This document shows positions 23,464 to 33,950 of a stretch of 64,000 nucleotides of DNA, one piece after another. The position numbers and the translations under genes were made by a program. Origin of the DNA: Steromphala cineraria. Its lineage: Eukaryota; Mollusca; Gastropoda; Trochida; Trochidae. The notes under the pieces are model-generated. The model did not search any database and was not told the origin of the DNA. It saw only the letters and a program-made list of their open reading frames with translations. Position 1 is the stretch's first letter, and every line of letters starts with the position of its first letter. The DNA lies in NCBI GenBank assembly GCA_916613615.1, contig OU744736.1, forward strand, positions 54,875,600-54,939,599, read 5' to 3'.

Positions 23464-23788
23464 ATTCACTCCCCACAGAAGCAGAAAATGTTGATCGAGT
23501 CTCTGTTCTAAATGGCCAAACTTGATGGGTAAATAGTGAGATGCCTGATGTGAGGCTATCAAAGTCAGTTGTGCAATCATCGACGCTGTTCTCAAAATCC
23601 TAATGATTTTGGCTACTGAATCATAACAAAGGCTTTGTGATATGAACCACTCTTTCCATGCGAGAAGCATTGTTATTTGCTAAAAAATCAAATAAAAAAA
23701 AAAGGGGAAACTGCGGAAAGTGCGGATTTGGTCTAATACAGAGGCTCGATCAACATTTCATGGCTTGATCTGCCTCTGTGGGGAAGAA
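23464..23788. repeat. Inverted repeat with about 220-bp spacer
   Basis: The left arm, about 23464-23515, contains CCCCACAGA, GCAGA, AAATGTTGATCGAG and CTCTGT in order. The right arm, about 23733-23788, carries the same blocks in reverse complement, with a small insertion. The left arm also lies within a 105-codon minus-strand frame (23353-23670), and both arms encode LDQHF there. It may be a decayed fold-back element or an inverted exon duplication. Confidence 0.5.
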
Positions 23789-24040
23789 TGTAATAACAAT
23801 AGAGAGTTAAGAAAGTAATCACAAAAAGTTGTTAGTTATGTTTTCTAAAGATCGTATAGTTCTATAGAGAACATATAATCATTTTCTTCTCATTGAGTTG
23901 AAAAAGTCTTCCGTAATTGATGTTATTTTTTTATACTACAGATCTTGAATACAAATGATAATTATACCCCCGCCTTACAGCGTAAGCGGGGGTATATAGC
24001 GTTCATTCTTTCCGTCCGTCTGTCCGTCTGTCCGTCCGTC

Positions 24041-25910
24041 CCAAAACTTTGTGCGGAGCAGATCTCCAAAACTATGCATGCAAGCCTCATCAAACTTCAT
24101 ACACATGTCAACCATGATCCCTAGTTGTGCCTTTTGAGGGTTAGAACTATTTCTGAATTTTCATGTTTGTGGTTTCCATGGAAACGTGACTAAAAAGTGA
24201 CTCTTTGAGGAAGTCGTTTTGTGCGCAGCATATCTCCAAAACTATTCATGCTAGCTTCATCAAACTTCATACAGATATCAACCATGATCCCTAGTTGTGC
24301 CTTTTGAGGGTTAGAACTATTTCTGAATTTTCATTTTTGCGGTTTCCATGGAAACGTGACTAAAAAGTGACACTTTGAGGAAGTCGTTTTGTGCGGAGCA
24401 TATCTCCTAAACTATGCATGCTAGCTTCATCAAACTTCATACAGATGTCAACCATGATCCCTAGTTGTGCCTTTTGAGGGTTAGAACTATTTCTGAATTT
24501 TCATTTTTGCGGTTTCCATGGAAACGTGACTAAAAAGTGACTCTTTGAGGAAGTCGTTTTGTGCGGAGCAGATCTCCAAAACTATGCATGCTAGCTTCAT
24601 CAAACTTCATACACATGTCAACCATGATCCCTAGTTGTGCCTTTTGAGGGTTAGACCATCACATTCTTTTAATTTTTGGCGGTTTCCATGGAAACATGAC
24701 TAAAACAGTGACTCTATGACCAAGTTCTTTGTCTTGAGCATATCTCCCAAGCTATTCATGCTAGCTTCATCAAACTTCATACAGATGTCAACCATGATCC
24801 CTAGTTGTGCCTTTTGAGGGTTAGAACTATTTCTGAATTTTCAATTTTGCGGTTTCCATGGAAACGTGACTAAAAAGTGACACTTTGAGGAAGTCGTTTT
24901 GTGCGGAGCAGATCTCCAAAACTTTGCATGCTAGCTTCATCAAACTTCATACACATGTCAACCATGATCCCTAGTTGTGCCTTTTGAGGGTAAGACCATC
25001 ACATTTTTTTAATTTTTGGCGGTTTCCATGGAAACATGACTAAAACAGTGACTCTATGACCAAGTTCTTTGTCTGGAGCATATCTCCCAAACTATTCATG
25101 CTAGCTTCACCAAACTTCATACACTTATCAATCATGATCCCTAGTTGTGACTTTTAAGGGTTAGACCAACAAATTATTTGTATTTTGTGCGGTTTCCATG
25201 GAAACATGACTAAAACAGTGACTTTATGACCAAGTCCTTTGTCCGGAGCATATCTCCTAAACTATACATGCTAACTTCACCAAACTTCATACACTTATCA
25301 ACCATGATCCCTAAATGTGCCTTTTGAGGGTTAGACCAACATATTATTTTTATTTTTTGCGATTTCCATGGAAACATGACCAAAACAGTAACTTTATGAC
25401 CAAGTCCTTTGTCCGCAGCATATCTCCTAAACTATACATGCTAGCTTCACCAAACTTCATACACTTATCAACCATGATCCCTAGATGTGCCTTTTGAGGG
25501 TTAGACCATCACATTTTTTTAATTTTGGAAACATGACTAAAACAGTGATTCTATGATAAATTACTTTGTCCTGAACATATTTCATTAAATATACATCTCA
25601 GCTTCACCAAATTTGCTACATATGTCAATCGTGATTGCTGGATATGCCTTGTGAGAGTTAAACGATATATATGGATTTTCTTCTCTGTGGTTTCTTTGGA
25701 AAACATAACTTACAAAGTGACTCAACAAAAATAATTTTGTCCTCAGTGCATCTTGTAGAATATTCATGATAACTACCTCAAATTTGAAACAAAGATCAAC
25801 CATTATCTCTAGATGTACCCTTTTAATTGTAAAACCTATTAATGAATTCGGTATTTGGGTTTCAGTTGAAAGAAGACTTACACAATGACTTACTGTATAC
25901 TCAACTATCA
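24041..25910 (+). repeat. 170-bp satellite-like tandem array
   Basis: The start of each monomer can be set at GTGCGGAGCA or its variants: 24051, 24221, 24391, 24561, 24731, 24901, 25071, 25241 and 25411. The spacing is exactly 170 bp with no indel across nine copies. The next monomer is 157 bp after a 13-bp deletion, and the last two are increasingly diverged. Two monomer subtypes are mixed, one with TTAGAACTATTTC and one with TTAGACCATCACA at the same place. Divergence rises from left to right, so amplification seems focused at the hairpin end. Confidence 0.95.
24172..25205. promoter_or_regulatory. Seven phased GTTTCCATGGAAAC palindromes (X-box-like)
   Basis: A perfect 14-bp palindrome occurs once per monomer at 24172, 24342, 24512, 24682, 24852, 25022 and 25192, each exactly 170 bp apart. 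It fits the RFX X-box consensus (two half sites around a central AT). The eighth monomer has one end base changed, the ninth has lost it, and later ones are degenerate. The sequence match is direct; binding is inference. Confidence 0.5.
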
Positions 25911-26000
25911 TACTTTAACCAATATTAATCAGTTATACTATTTGAAATTCTTTGAACAAAGTGGGGAGCGGGGGTATGTGAGCTTTGCTCGCTTCTTCAC

Positions 26001-27054
26001 TCGTTGCTTCTGGGAGATAACTGACATGCTGCAATTTTCTTTATGTGTATAACGCTAAGTAGGGGAAGGTTTCAAGATGGTTGCCCTCATCATGTCATTA
26101 GTTAGCAAAAGCGTTATTGCTAAATGAAAGGGCTGCTTGTAGAAACGTTCAGTTGAGACCCTCAGTAGAAAAAAAATATATTTTACAAACATGATATTGA
26201 GGTAATAATAGTACAAGTAGGAGCAAATGGATTTTTCATGCTCACGAACTGTTTAACTTTTGTTTTTTGACAAATTCATATTGTTCAGACTGCATGTGTA
26301 ATTATGGACTGGATTTATACACGGAGAAAATTACGATTCTTTCATCACTCTTAACATGAATTTTTTTTAATATTTTGTCTGCACAATTTATTTTGACTTC
26401 TTGAGAAGTACATGTTCTGCTTTTTCGCAAAAAATAACGATGATTCTAGTGCCGAAACTATGTGATACACTGAGGGTTTCAGATATGATAAAACAGTTGT
26501 TATGTTAGTAATCTTATTTATTAACATTTAATAATTTTGGATCATGCAGATTAATAGGACATCCTTATTTTCACTGATTGGCAGAACAAAAACTCCTTGA
26601 ATCAATCAACCTTAAGGATTAACCAAGATTAATCGCAACCAAGGAGTTTATCTCCCTCATTCCTGGTACATCATAAAGCGATCGTTTTGTTTGTACTGGA
26701 AAATGGACAATGTCAAGCTATATTCAAATTCTTGTGAACAAAGCAAGGAGATTAGTGCTTGTTTTAATAATGAATCGAGTTTTGAATAGTTCCAAAAAAA
26801 GTTTTAACAATCAATTGATATAATGTTGATTTCTACATAATATAAAAAAAGAACCCTAGATATCATGTGGAAACCAATGTGTATTTGTATGTAAATATAT
26901 ATATATTATATGTCTTATCTTTGATATAGTTGATACCAATCATTACTACACCATATTTCAAACCAAAAAGAAAAAAAAGTATTTTTTGTGTGTTGGTGCT
27001 ACAACCTTATATTGGCAAAGGAATCTCATAACCTTATTTTCCATTCTCTATGAC
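26001..27054. other. Unassigned AT-rich stretch
   Basis: Nothing recognised. 26596-26645 has TTAAGGATTAACC and TTAATCGCAACC patches forming weak inverted repeats. Confidence 0.6.
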
Positions 27055-27760
27055 AGAAGTGACACTTCCTTAGTTAAAAAGATTTCAGAAAATACTTGAA
27101 AATTGTTTTTGAGAAAATAATGACATCCTTCATGTTCTTTTACGATGCATTGCAGAGTGAATGATCTGATATATTTGACAAGTCAGAAGCATTCCAGTGA
27201 ACAGTTTGACAGGTTGGAAAATAAGGTATTAGCGTTCTTATATATTTTCTTTGATTAGCAACATGTCTGGGAAAAGAAATACCTGTCTTTTCACGACGAA
27301 CCACAATAACAGGTTTAACCTGTTTCCCTATGTAATGTATTTCGATACAATCTGCAAAGTCCAATACCACATTAACAAAAGACATGGCCTAGAGTTTTAA
27401 CAGTTTGTGTTGCCTTAAAGGAACTTAATCAAATCAGTCAAAGATTAATTATTATACATTGTTTCATAAAGTCCACTTTTCAATGAATATATTGTAATTG
27501 ATCTACATTTTCATCTCCAAAATCAACGTTCACATTCTTCTAGTCCTCTGTTTTTTATAACATCTTGAAATAACAAAGGATCTCACCTTCAAGTTTTGTT
27601 TCTTTCACATACTCTTCCTATGTCCATGTCCCTTAAATCTAAGGTCTTGGCGAAAACTCTTCTGTTTATAGAATGACCTGTACATATATTGATCTGGAAC
27701 GTGCTATGTCGCATTAAGATTGAATACCACACAACCCATCTGTAGATAACTTGCATATAC
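27055..27760 (-). repeat. Ancient paralogous segment, second copy
   Basis: Partner of 19676-20530, at roughly 65-70% over the aligned blocks. It retains the longer open frame at 27140-27385. Confidence 0.5.
27140..27385 (-). pseudogene. 81-codon minus-strand ORF, possible exon relic
   Basis: The frame starts with Met and is followed by a beta-strand-like pattern, with the segment EIHYIGKQVKPVIVV at residues about 15-29 and then a basic stretch. A frameshifted relative lies at about 19880-19925. A looser resemblance (Phe..Cys..Ile spacing after the Met) is seen in the minus-strand frame 22873-23058. Recurrence of the peptide pattern suggests a duplicated exon, not chance. No family recognised, no splice sites confirmed, and no signal peptide or transmembrane segment. 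Confidence 0.3.
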
Positions 27761-29940
27761 TACCAACGAAAAACTACTAGATCAATTTGAAGCATGTAAG
27801 ATCACATAAGATCATCGAGATCACAGTGTCATTAAGAATTCTGCAGGTGTCAAATTTCACATTATGTCAGTCCCAGTTTACTGTATCTTATAAGTATGTT
27901 TTTGAATGATACAACGATTGTAGTAATCCAACGGGGACGTCATTTAAGTAAGTACATATATTGTGTACTGAGTGCATTTTTTTGATTATTTGCATGCACC
28001 CAAAAGGGTGTTTCCAATAGAATATTTCACACGCGGGCACGTGCAGGAAGTGGTTTTATGAATAAAGGGGAAGATTTTTTTAGGCTTTCTGTAGTTCCCT
28101 CCTCAAAGAAGATGTTTAAATTTTGGGAGTTTTACTGTCATGTTTCTGTTTGCCTTGATGTCCTTTATTGGAGAGCATTTACAAGGAAATAAAATGTAAT
28201 GTTGTTTTTATTGCTAAACTTATATACGCATTAGTCTTATTTTGCTTACATGTTGACAGCAGAAAGCTTTTGAAGTCACTTGATAAAGGATTTGTCCTGT
28301 CTGTATTTTAACCCCTTTGAAAAGTTAAAAGCTTTATCTTTGATCTCCTCAGCAACATAATCAATGCGAATCATTCTCCAACACACATCTATGACGATTG
28401 ATCTTATCAGTGTTGTCTTGATGACTATATAGCTACTGTTTCAGTAGAGTACAAACAAAACTACATGATGACGACTTGAAATTGGTGCCATGATTTTGCT
28501 TTTAGTCAGGTAAAAATGTGTGTCTCTGTTTCTTAGATCTTTCCATGGTCGTGATAGTTACAACTATTTTACCTATAGACGTCATTTTCTTCAGATTCAC
28601 TTTTTCTCTGAAAAGCAAGACATGGTTATAGAATGGCATCCCCACTACTCCCGAAATCTGAAATCTCAGTTTTAATGACCCAGTGACCCCTAAGGAAGAC
28701 ATGAGGACATCATAACTATGAAAACCTTGCCCTATTCTCCGGATAGCCGCTTGAGCAGTATTTCAGCCATTAGCGCATGAATTCATAGTCCTGGGGCTGA
28801 AGGTGGTCCTGTGTGAAAAAATATGTCCCCTAATTTTGACTAATGATTCCTGTTGGGCACTCATAGAAGAATGTAAAAACTTGGGTAGACATTCCACATG
28901 TGGCGCAGAAGTCTGTATTTCAAAATGGCGTCCAAGATGAAAACAGTAGCGGATAATGGTGAATTTTTCAAAACAGAGGTATTTTCATTGTTTAGCTTCT
29001 AGATCCTGGATCACTAGCTTGTCATTGGTTCATAAAGCCGAGCAATATATCATGTTTGATAGTTTGTATAATAGCGTACACAGATTAAAGAAACAATACA
29101 AATCATCTCTGTCCACGTTGTCTAGTGTCTGAGTTTCAAGTGTTATAGATTGAAACTGACAGTCCTCTACATGACATGAAGAGTTATTGATAGTGGTACT
29201 GATACCTTCTTGATGTAAGCCGTATTTATTTTGTACACACACTAGGGTTATTATGCTCACATAAATCAATTCAAGAGAACTATTGAAACCCTATTTGTAT
29301 TTGTATTAAGAGGTACACAAATTAGGCGTAACTTTGAATTTGATTCATTACTTTAAAATTAATTTGATGTCATTCTCATCAACATGCGTTTCCAAGGTTG
29401 TATGACATAGATATTATTTTGTTCAAGGTCATTTATTTATTGATGTAAACTAATGTTCTGCCAATGGTACCAAGTATTAATCTGTCATATCTATATAAAA
29501 ATGCACTTGCACATTGAGAAATTTTCTTTTTCTTTTGAATATATTTGGTATTTGCAGAAGGTAACAAAAATGAATCTTTCTACTAGTATGCATTTATGTA
29601 CAATATCACAATTTATTCTTGTGCATATGCATTGATTTGCCAGTCACCTGCTGTTTGGTTGAAAGGATATTTACCAGCGACACGAGTTGTTGTGCTACAC
29701 ATACGTTTGTAAACAGACCTTTCTTAGTTTCCAGACCAACTACAAACATTCAACTTTTAAAACTTTGTTGACTGTTTCTATGGCCAACAATTAAAAAAAA
29801 CACTTGTTTTCTGCGTTCCAGCAATATTATTCATAGCTTGAATTTTGAATAGCTTGAGCTTCGTGAATATTATAGAGAATTTATCTTTTGAAAAGGCAAT
29901 TGTCCAATATCTGTCCGAGTACATTTTTGTCACTTTCAAG
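27761..29940. other. Unassigned stretch
   Basis: No recognisable gene. Part of this stretch, about 28740-28960, is less AT-rich than its surroundings. Minus-strand frames 28502-28702 and 29030-29269 are protein-like in composition but unrecognised. Confidence 0.55.
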
Positions 29941-29950
29941 GTGAAGGGGT

Positions 29951-29972
29951 GGGGGGGGGGGGGGGGGGGGGG
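29951..29972. repeat. G22 homopolymer
   Basis: 22 consecutive G, preceded by GGGGT. The length may be inaccurate in an assembly. The proline run in the minus-strand frame 29778-30029 is just this tract. Confidence 0.9.
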
Positions 29973-30096
29973 ATAAACAATTGAAATGTAGGGGACGTAT
30001 TGTATACACAAACAAATGATCCCTCTCAAACAAGATTGGGTCTCTCAGCGCTATTATATATTATGTTATATATTATCCATATTTGGCTTAGCACAA

Positions 30097-30183
30097 CTCA
30101 TCCTCGATAACCCAGCGCTTTCGTTCCGATAAATCTACACTGTAGATCTATCGGAACTAAAGCGCTGGATTATCGAGGATGAG
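30097..30183. mobile_element. Fold-back MITE, about 84 bp, 8-bp target duplication
   Basis: Two arms of about 42 bp are reverse complements with about three mismatches (arms begin CATCCTCGATAA) around a loop of a few bases. GCACAACT occurs immediately outside on both sides (30091-30098 and 30183-30190), as an 8-bp target duplication would. That size is typical of hAT elements, but the terminal bases are not a clear hAT end. It is too short to encode anything. RNA from this site would form a long hairpin. Confidence 0.8.
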
Positions 30184-30905
30184 CACAACTTAGTAAAATA
30201 AATCGATACATTGATAGAGATTGGGTATTACTGTTTGGTAAGGTGCATGAAATTATATCGGAAATACAATCATTATTTTATGATTTCGCATTATCCTCAA
30301 CTATAATTCAAAAGACAATAAAACCCAGTTGAATAAATGATAAAATACTTTGAACTTAAAGAAGAAGGCATTAGAGGCATGATATGATCACACCTTCTCC
30401 TATCTCAGAACACAAGGCTAGATCATTATGTTTATATAGTTTGTTTTATTTACTGCTCCATATCCTTGTAAAATGTTCCAGAATCAAATATATGTGGTTT
30501 ACCTATTTAGTTCTGATAAGGTGATAAAGATGATTGTTTTGGCTCTGCCTATATTGGTCTTGTTGGGGTACTAAAAGATAATGATTCATATTGACAATAC
30601 AAATATTTTGGCACAGGGAACAAGAAAAAGACTGCCCATTTACTGCTCCTAAAAACTTTGTTTGTTACAAATATCATATACGTCTCAAATAGCACATATG
30701 ATGATGCATAAATAAAACAATTTACAGTCCATACACAATCACATTAGACTATTTAGCAATTAGTAGAAAGCCGACCCAGTCCACTCTCGTTAAGTTAAAC
30801 GAACTGTACCCCCATAAGATTTAAACACAGCGCCATACATCCTAAAACATTCATGACCTTAATTATATACAAATCACTCGAGGAGAGCTCTAATCGGGTG
30901 AACAC

Positions 30906-31130
30906 ATGTCCAAGACAGACCATTATCCCTCAGCCCTTATCCCAAAAGACCGGACCCTCCCAATAGACGAACTTTCTCGTCAATTATTCCACTGCCTCAC
31001 AAGCAGTAACAATGCCATTCAACCTCGTCTTCCTTGCAAGTACTTTGTCCAAAGAATATCTCATGAACTGGAGATCAAAGCTTCACTTAATCCATTTACC
31101 AACCGTGACAATTTTTTTGTCCCCTCTTAG
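30906..31130 (+). other. 74-codon ORF of mixed composition, unassigned
   Basis: Less AT-biased than its surroundings. It encodes a polar peptide with no low-complexity runs and no recognised motif. Its 3' end runs into the degenerate satellite-like stretch at 31130. Possibly an exon relic. Confidence 0.2.
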
Positions 31131-31420
31131 GGTTACATGTCAAATGAAAATCATGTTTTTACCGACTCCATGGATAAGGCTAAATAGCATTTTTTTCTTA
31201 CAAAGTTGTTTGTCTAGAGCGTATATCTTGACATGCCGGTTTCACCAACTTTATAGACTAATAAGCAATGATCACTAACTGTGGCCTGTGAATGTAAAAC
31301 TTATATATGCATTATCTTGTTAGCTGTTAATATGGTATCAGAAGAAAAGAAATGACTCTTTGACATTGATTTCGAGGTTTCCATGTATAAACATTCACTA
31401 TACTTTACAGCTAGTTGCAT
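31130..31420 (+). repeat. Degenerate relatives of the 170-bp monomer
   Basis: Pieces in monomer order can be seen: GTCTAGAGCGTATATCTTGA near 31210, TTTCACCAACTT near 31241, AATGATCACTAACTGTG near 31267, TGACTCTTTGA near 31352 and GGTTTCCATG near 31376. These match the array at 24041-25910 at low identity. This is probably an old copy of the same element. Confidence 0.5.
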
Positions 31421-33890
31421 GGAAGTATTAAATGAAATAATCCATAACATTTGATTGGTGTAGTTCAATGGTACAACTTAAAAAAAAATTAACAACACAA
31501 TTACATACTTAAATGATTCTGTCACCGAGATTTTGTGAATGTAATAGATGAACAATATCTTGAGGGGTTCATAACACTGAAAACGTCTCCTAAAACTGCT
31601 AACTTAACTATCGTAGAACTTTAGCCAATTTATACAATTTGACATGTATGTGTCTATATTTCTTTTGATATACTTTGAACTTAACAGGAAGTGGGGTATG
31701 AGAGCTGTGCACGCATCTTTGTTGCTTCATGACGTTTTCTGTACTATAAAAATGTGCCTAAGTAATGTTTTTTCTGTTCTAATTAAACTTCCCAATAGAA
31801 TAATTGATGTAAACGAATCTATTGAATCAAACATCAAATATAAACAAAATTGTGCAATTAGATTGAAATCGAATTACATTGTACATCTTCTTTACTTCCT
31901 GAGGACATATTGGCATTAACGGAACAACCAACAACACAGACATTATGAATTCGTTTGACAACCGAACTGACAGGAATAATGAGTGCCCATACACTTCCAT
32001 AATCAATAATTCATTGTTCGCTTGTCAGACAGATTTATCTCTTATTGACCCAATCAAAATGTTTCTTTAACATAAAATCATATTCGTGGCATGATCATAA
32101 TTGTAAACAACTTTTCACAAATCACAAACGAACCTAACATAACCGAAATATACATTATAGTTTTGAACAAACTATTTCATTATGATAATGAGATATTTCA
32201 ACTTTACAACATCCAACCCACGTTACAATGATACATATGAATTTAACTGACAATGTCAATTGACGCAAGCTGTCATTTTTATGTTTAAACTGAAGAATGA
32301 TGTCAATAATGATTTTATCTTGTCATGAATGTATTTTCACAGCTGAAAAATAACTGTGTGCACATCATGACAGGTTATAAGCTTTTTTTGTTTCGAAGAA
32401 GAAAATGCACAAAAAATTTAAGTACATTATCATTGTGGCCCCTTCAACGAGCCAAAGGGTTAACAAATCTATAAATCATAATTCACATTTTTCAAGAACA
32501 ATTTACGTGAGATTTTGAATGATAGGAGTCAGTGGTTCAGAAAAAAGGCTAATAATCAACGTAATGTCTGACGATTGGCACCGAACACTATTCTATAAAC
32601 TTTGGAGAGCAAAATATAGGAGGGATCTCCCTGAAATGAAGAACAGTTTAGACTACAATCTTCAGCCTCTGAACCTATTACATCAAAGCTGCATGTAGGT
32701 ATTACCTTCATGAACTATCAGAAGGTACATATTTACTACATAAGTAATCAAACCACACCAGCACTCAGTGTAAGCTCAACTCAATATCCTGTTGATTCTG
32801 CTGAATTGATATTCACTGTTTCTCTTCACTTGATCGTCACCAGGCAATCCGCTGTCAGCACATTAGGTTCTCGATTATCATGTTAATCAGGTATTATATC
32901 TATTCTTTATTTGCCTAATTTTGAAAAATAGTTACAATTTGCGGTTCTTTCAATACAAACTTTGGTATTTTTAAACATGCTTGTTGGGAAAAACTTGAAA
33001 ATGCATGTGGTCACTTTATGAAGTGTTATTTGTTTATAAAGCTTACAATGAAGATATCAAAAATGAAAGAAATATTGTTTGTATTGCAGCATTTATTTAC
33101 AATCTGAAGATAACACATCAATTCATTTCGATTCATGTCTTAAGACAGATGTTAGATATAGATATGTTTGTCAATTATGTATATCAAAAACAGATCACTG
33201 ATAAGCGAGTTGAATTATTCATTGTCCACAGAATCGTTGATACATTTTTTTAAATTCCTCATTTTCATAAGAAAGACATCAAAAGGGTAATCTTCGCATT
33301 GTAGCTCCTTATCTCAATGAAATAAAAGAATACCATGACAGAAAAACAAATGGTACCAAATGCAAAGCAATCTTTTTAAACCAATAAATCAATAATACAA
33401 AAAATCTTCTAACGAACAAATAACCATTCAAAGCTTCTAGCACTGACTTGACAACGTGCAGTTATTTATCGATATCACTTTATTCTGATATTCGATAACA
33501 GATGATCGGGTAGAGTAAATTGATTTATAATCACTAAAGGGAAAAGATTATGTATCAGGGAAAATATAAAGACACAAAACTTTCCTACGTACTTCAGTGT
33601 CACTTAGATAGAACTTTTGTATTGATGTATCACGGCAAACTTGCTCTTCGTGTACGGAGTGTCCATTTTCTAAATGTTAAACAACAAGAAACCTCATAAT
33701 TTTTCCCATGTTAATTGGTGAATATGTACAGAAAACATTGTCAACTTCAAAAAACACCAAACAACGTTTTCATCAGTCCTCTAATAACAAAGATATCGCC
33801 CTTCAAAGTGCGAAAATTTTAGGCTTCTCAATTTGACAGTCTGAAAAGGGATTCTACCGGGTGAACGATATTGCCTTTACTGCGCATGCG
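31421..33890. other. Unassigned AT-rich stretch
   Basis: No recognisable gene or repeat. Plus-strand frames of 82-91 codons at 31644-31919 and 33005-33253 lack any family signature. Confidence 0.6.
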
Positions 33891-33950
33891 AGAAAGGGCG
33901 ATGTGATGTGGCAGGTTATGATAGGCTGAGAGAAGTTTTACAGATTGTGT
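33891..33950 (+). repeat. 60-bp dispersed direct repeat, first copy
   Basis: About 92% identical to 35336-35395, beginning GCGAGAAAGGGCGATGTGAT here. Immediately upstream TGCGCATGCG (33883-33892) resembles an NRF1 site. Probably two fragments of a short interspersed repeat. Confidence 0.8.

Larger units (their letters stand above)
23963..26000 (+). mobile_element. Hairpin-capped element with 170-bp tandem core (pearl/HINE-like)
   Basis: The left end is a strong hairpin at 23963-23996: stem TATACCCCCGC against GCGGGGGTATA, extended inward by TTAC and GTAA around a 3-nt loop, with one bulged C. A CCGT/CTGT tetranucleotide tract (about 24008-24040) follows, then about eleven tandem 170-bp monomers. 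GCGGGGGTAT recurs at 25968-25977, and a small GAGC-TTT-GCTC hairpin follows, marking the right end. No ORF. Hairpin, tetranucleotide tract, tandem core of about 160-170 bp and repeated terminal motif match the published architecture of bivalve 'pearl' elements, regarded as non-autonomous rolling-circle transposons. The exact ends are uncertain because no empty site is available. Confidence 0.6.

Noticed and set aside
23353..23670. 105-codon minus-strand ORF as a host gene
   Set aside because: One arm of an inverted repeat makes up part of it. No homologous ORF of similar length in the window and no recognisable domain.
24051..25910. CRISPR array
   Set aside because: Units are 170-bp head-to-tail monomers with no unique spacers, in eukaryotic DNA.
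29778..30029. 83-codon minus-strand ORF with a proline run
   Set aside because: The proline run is the G22 homopolymer. No other support.
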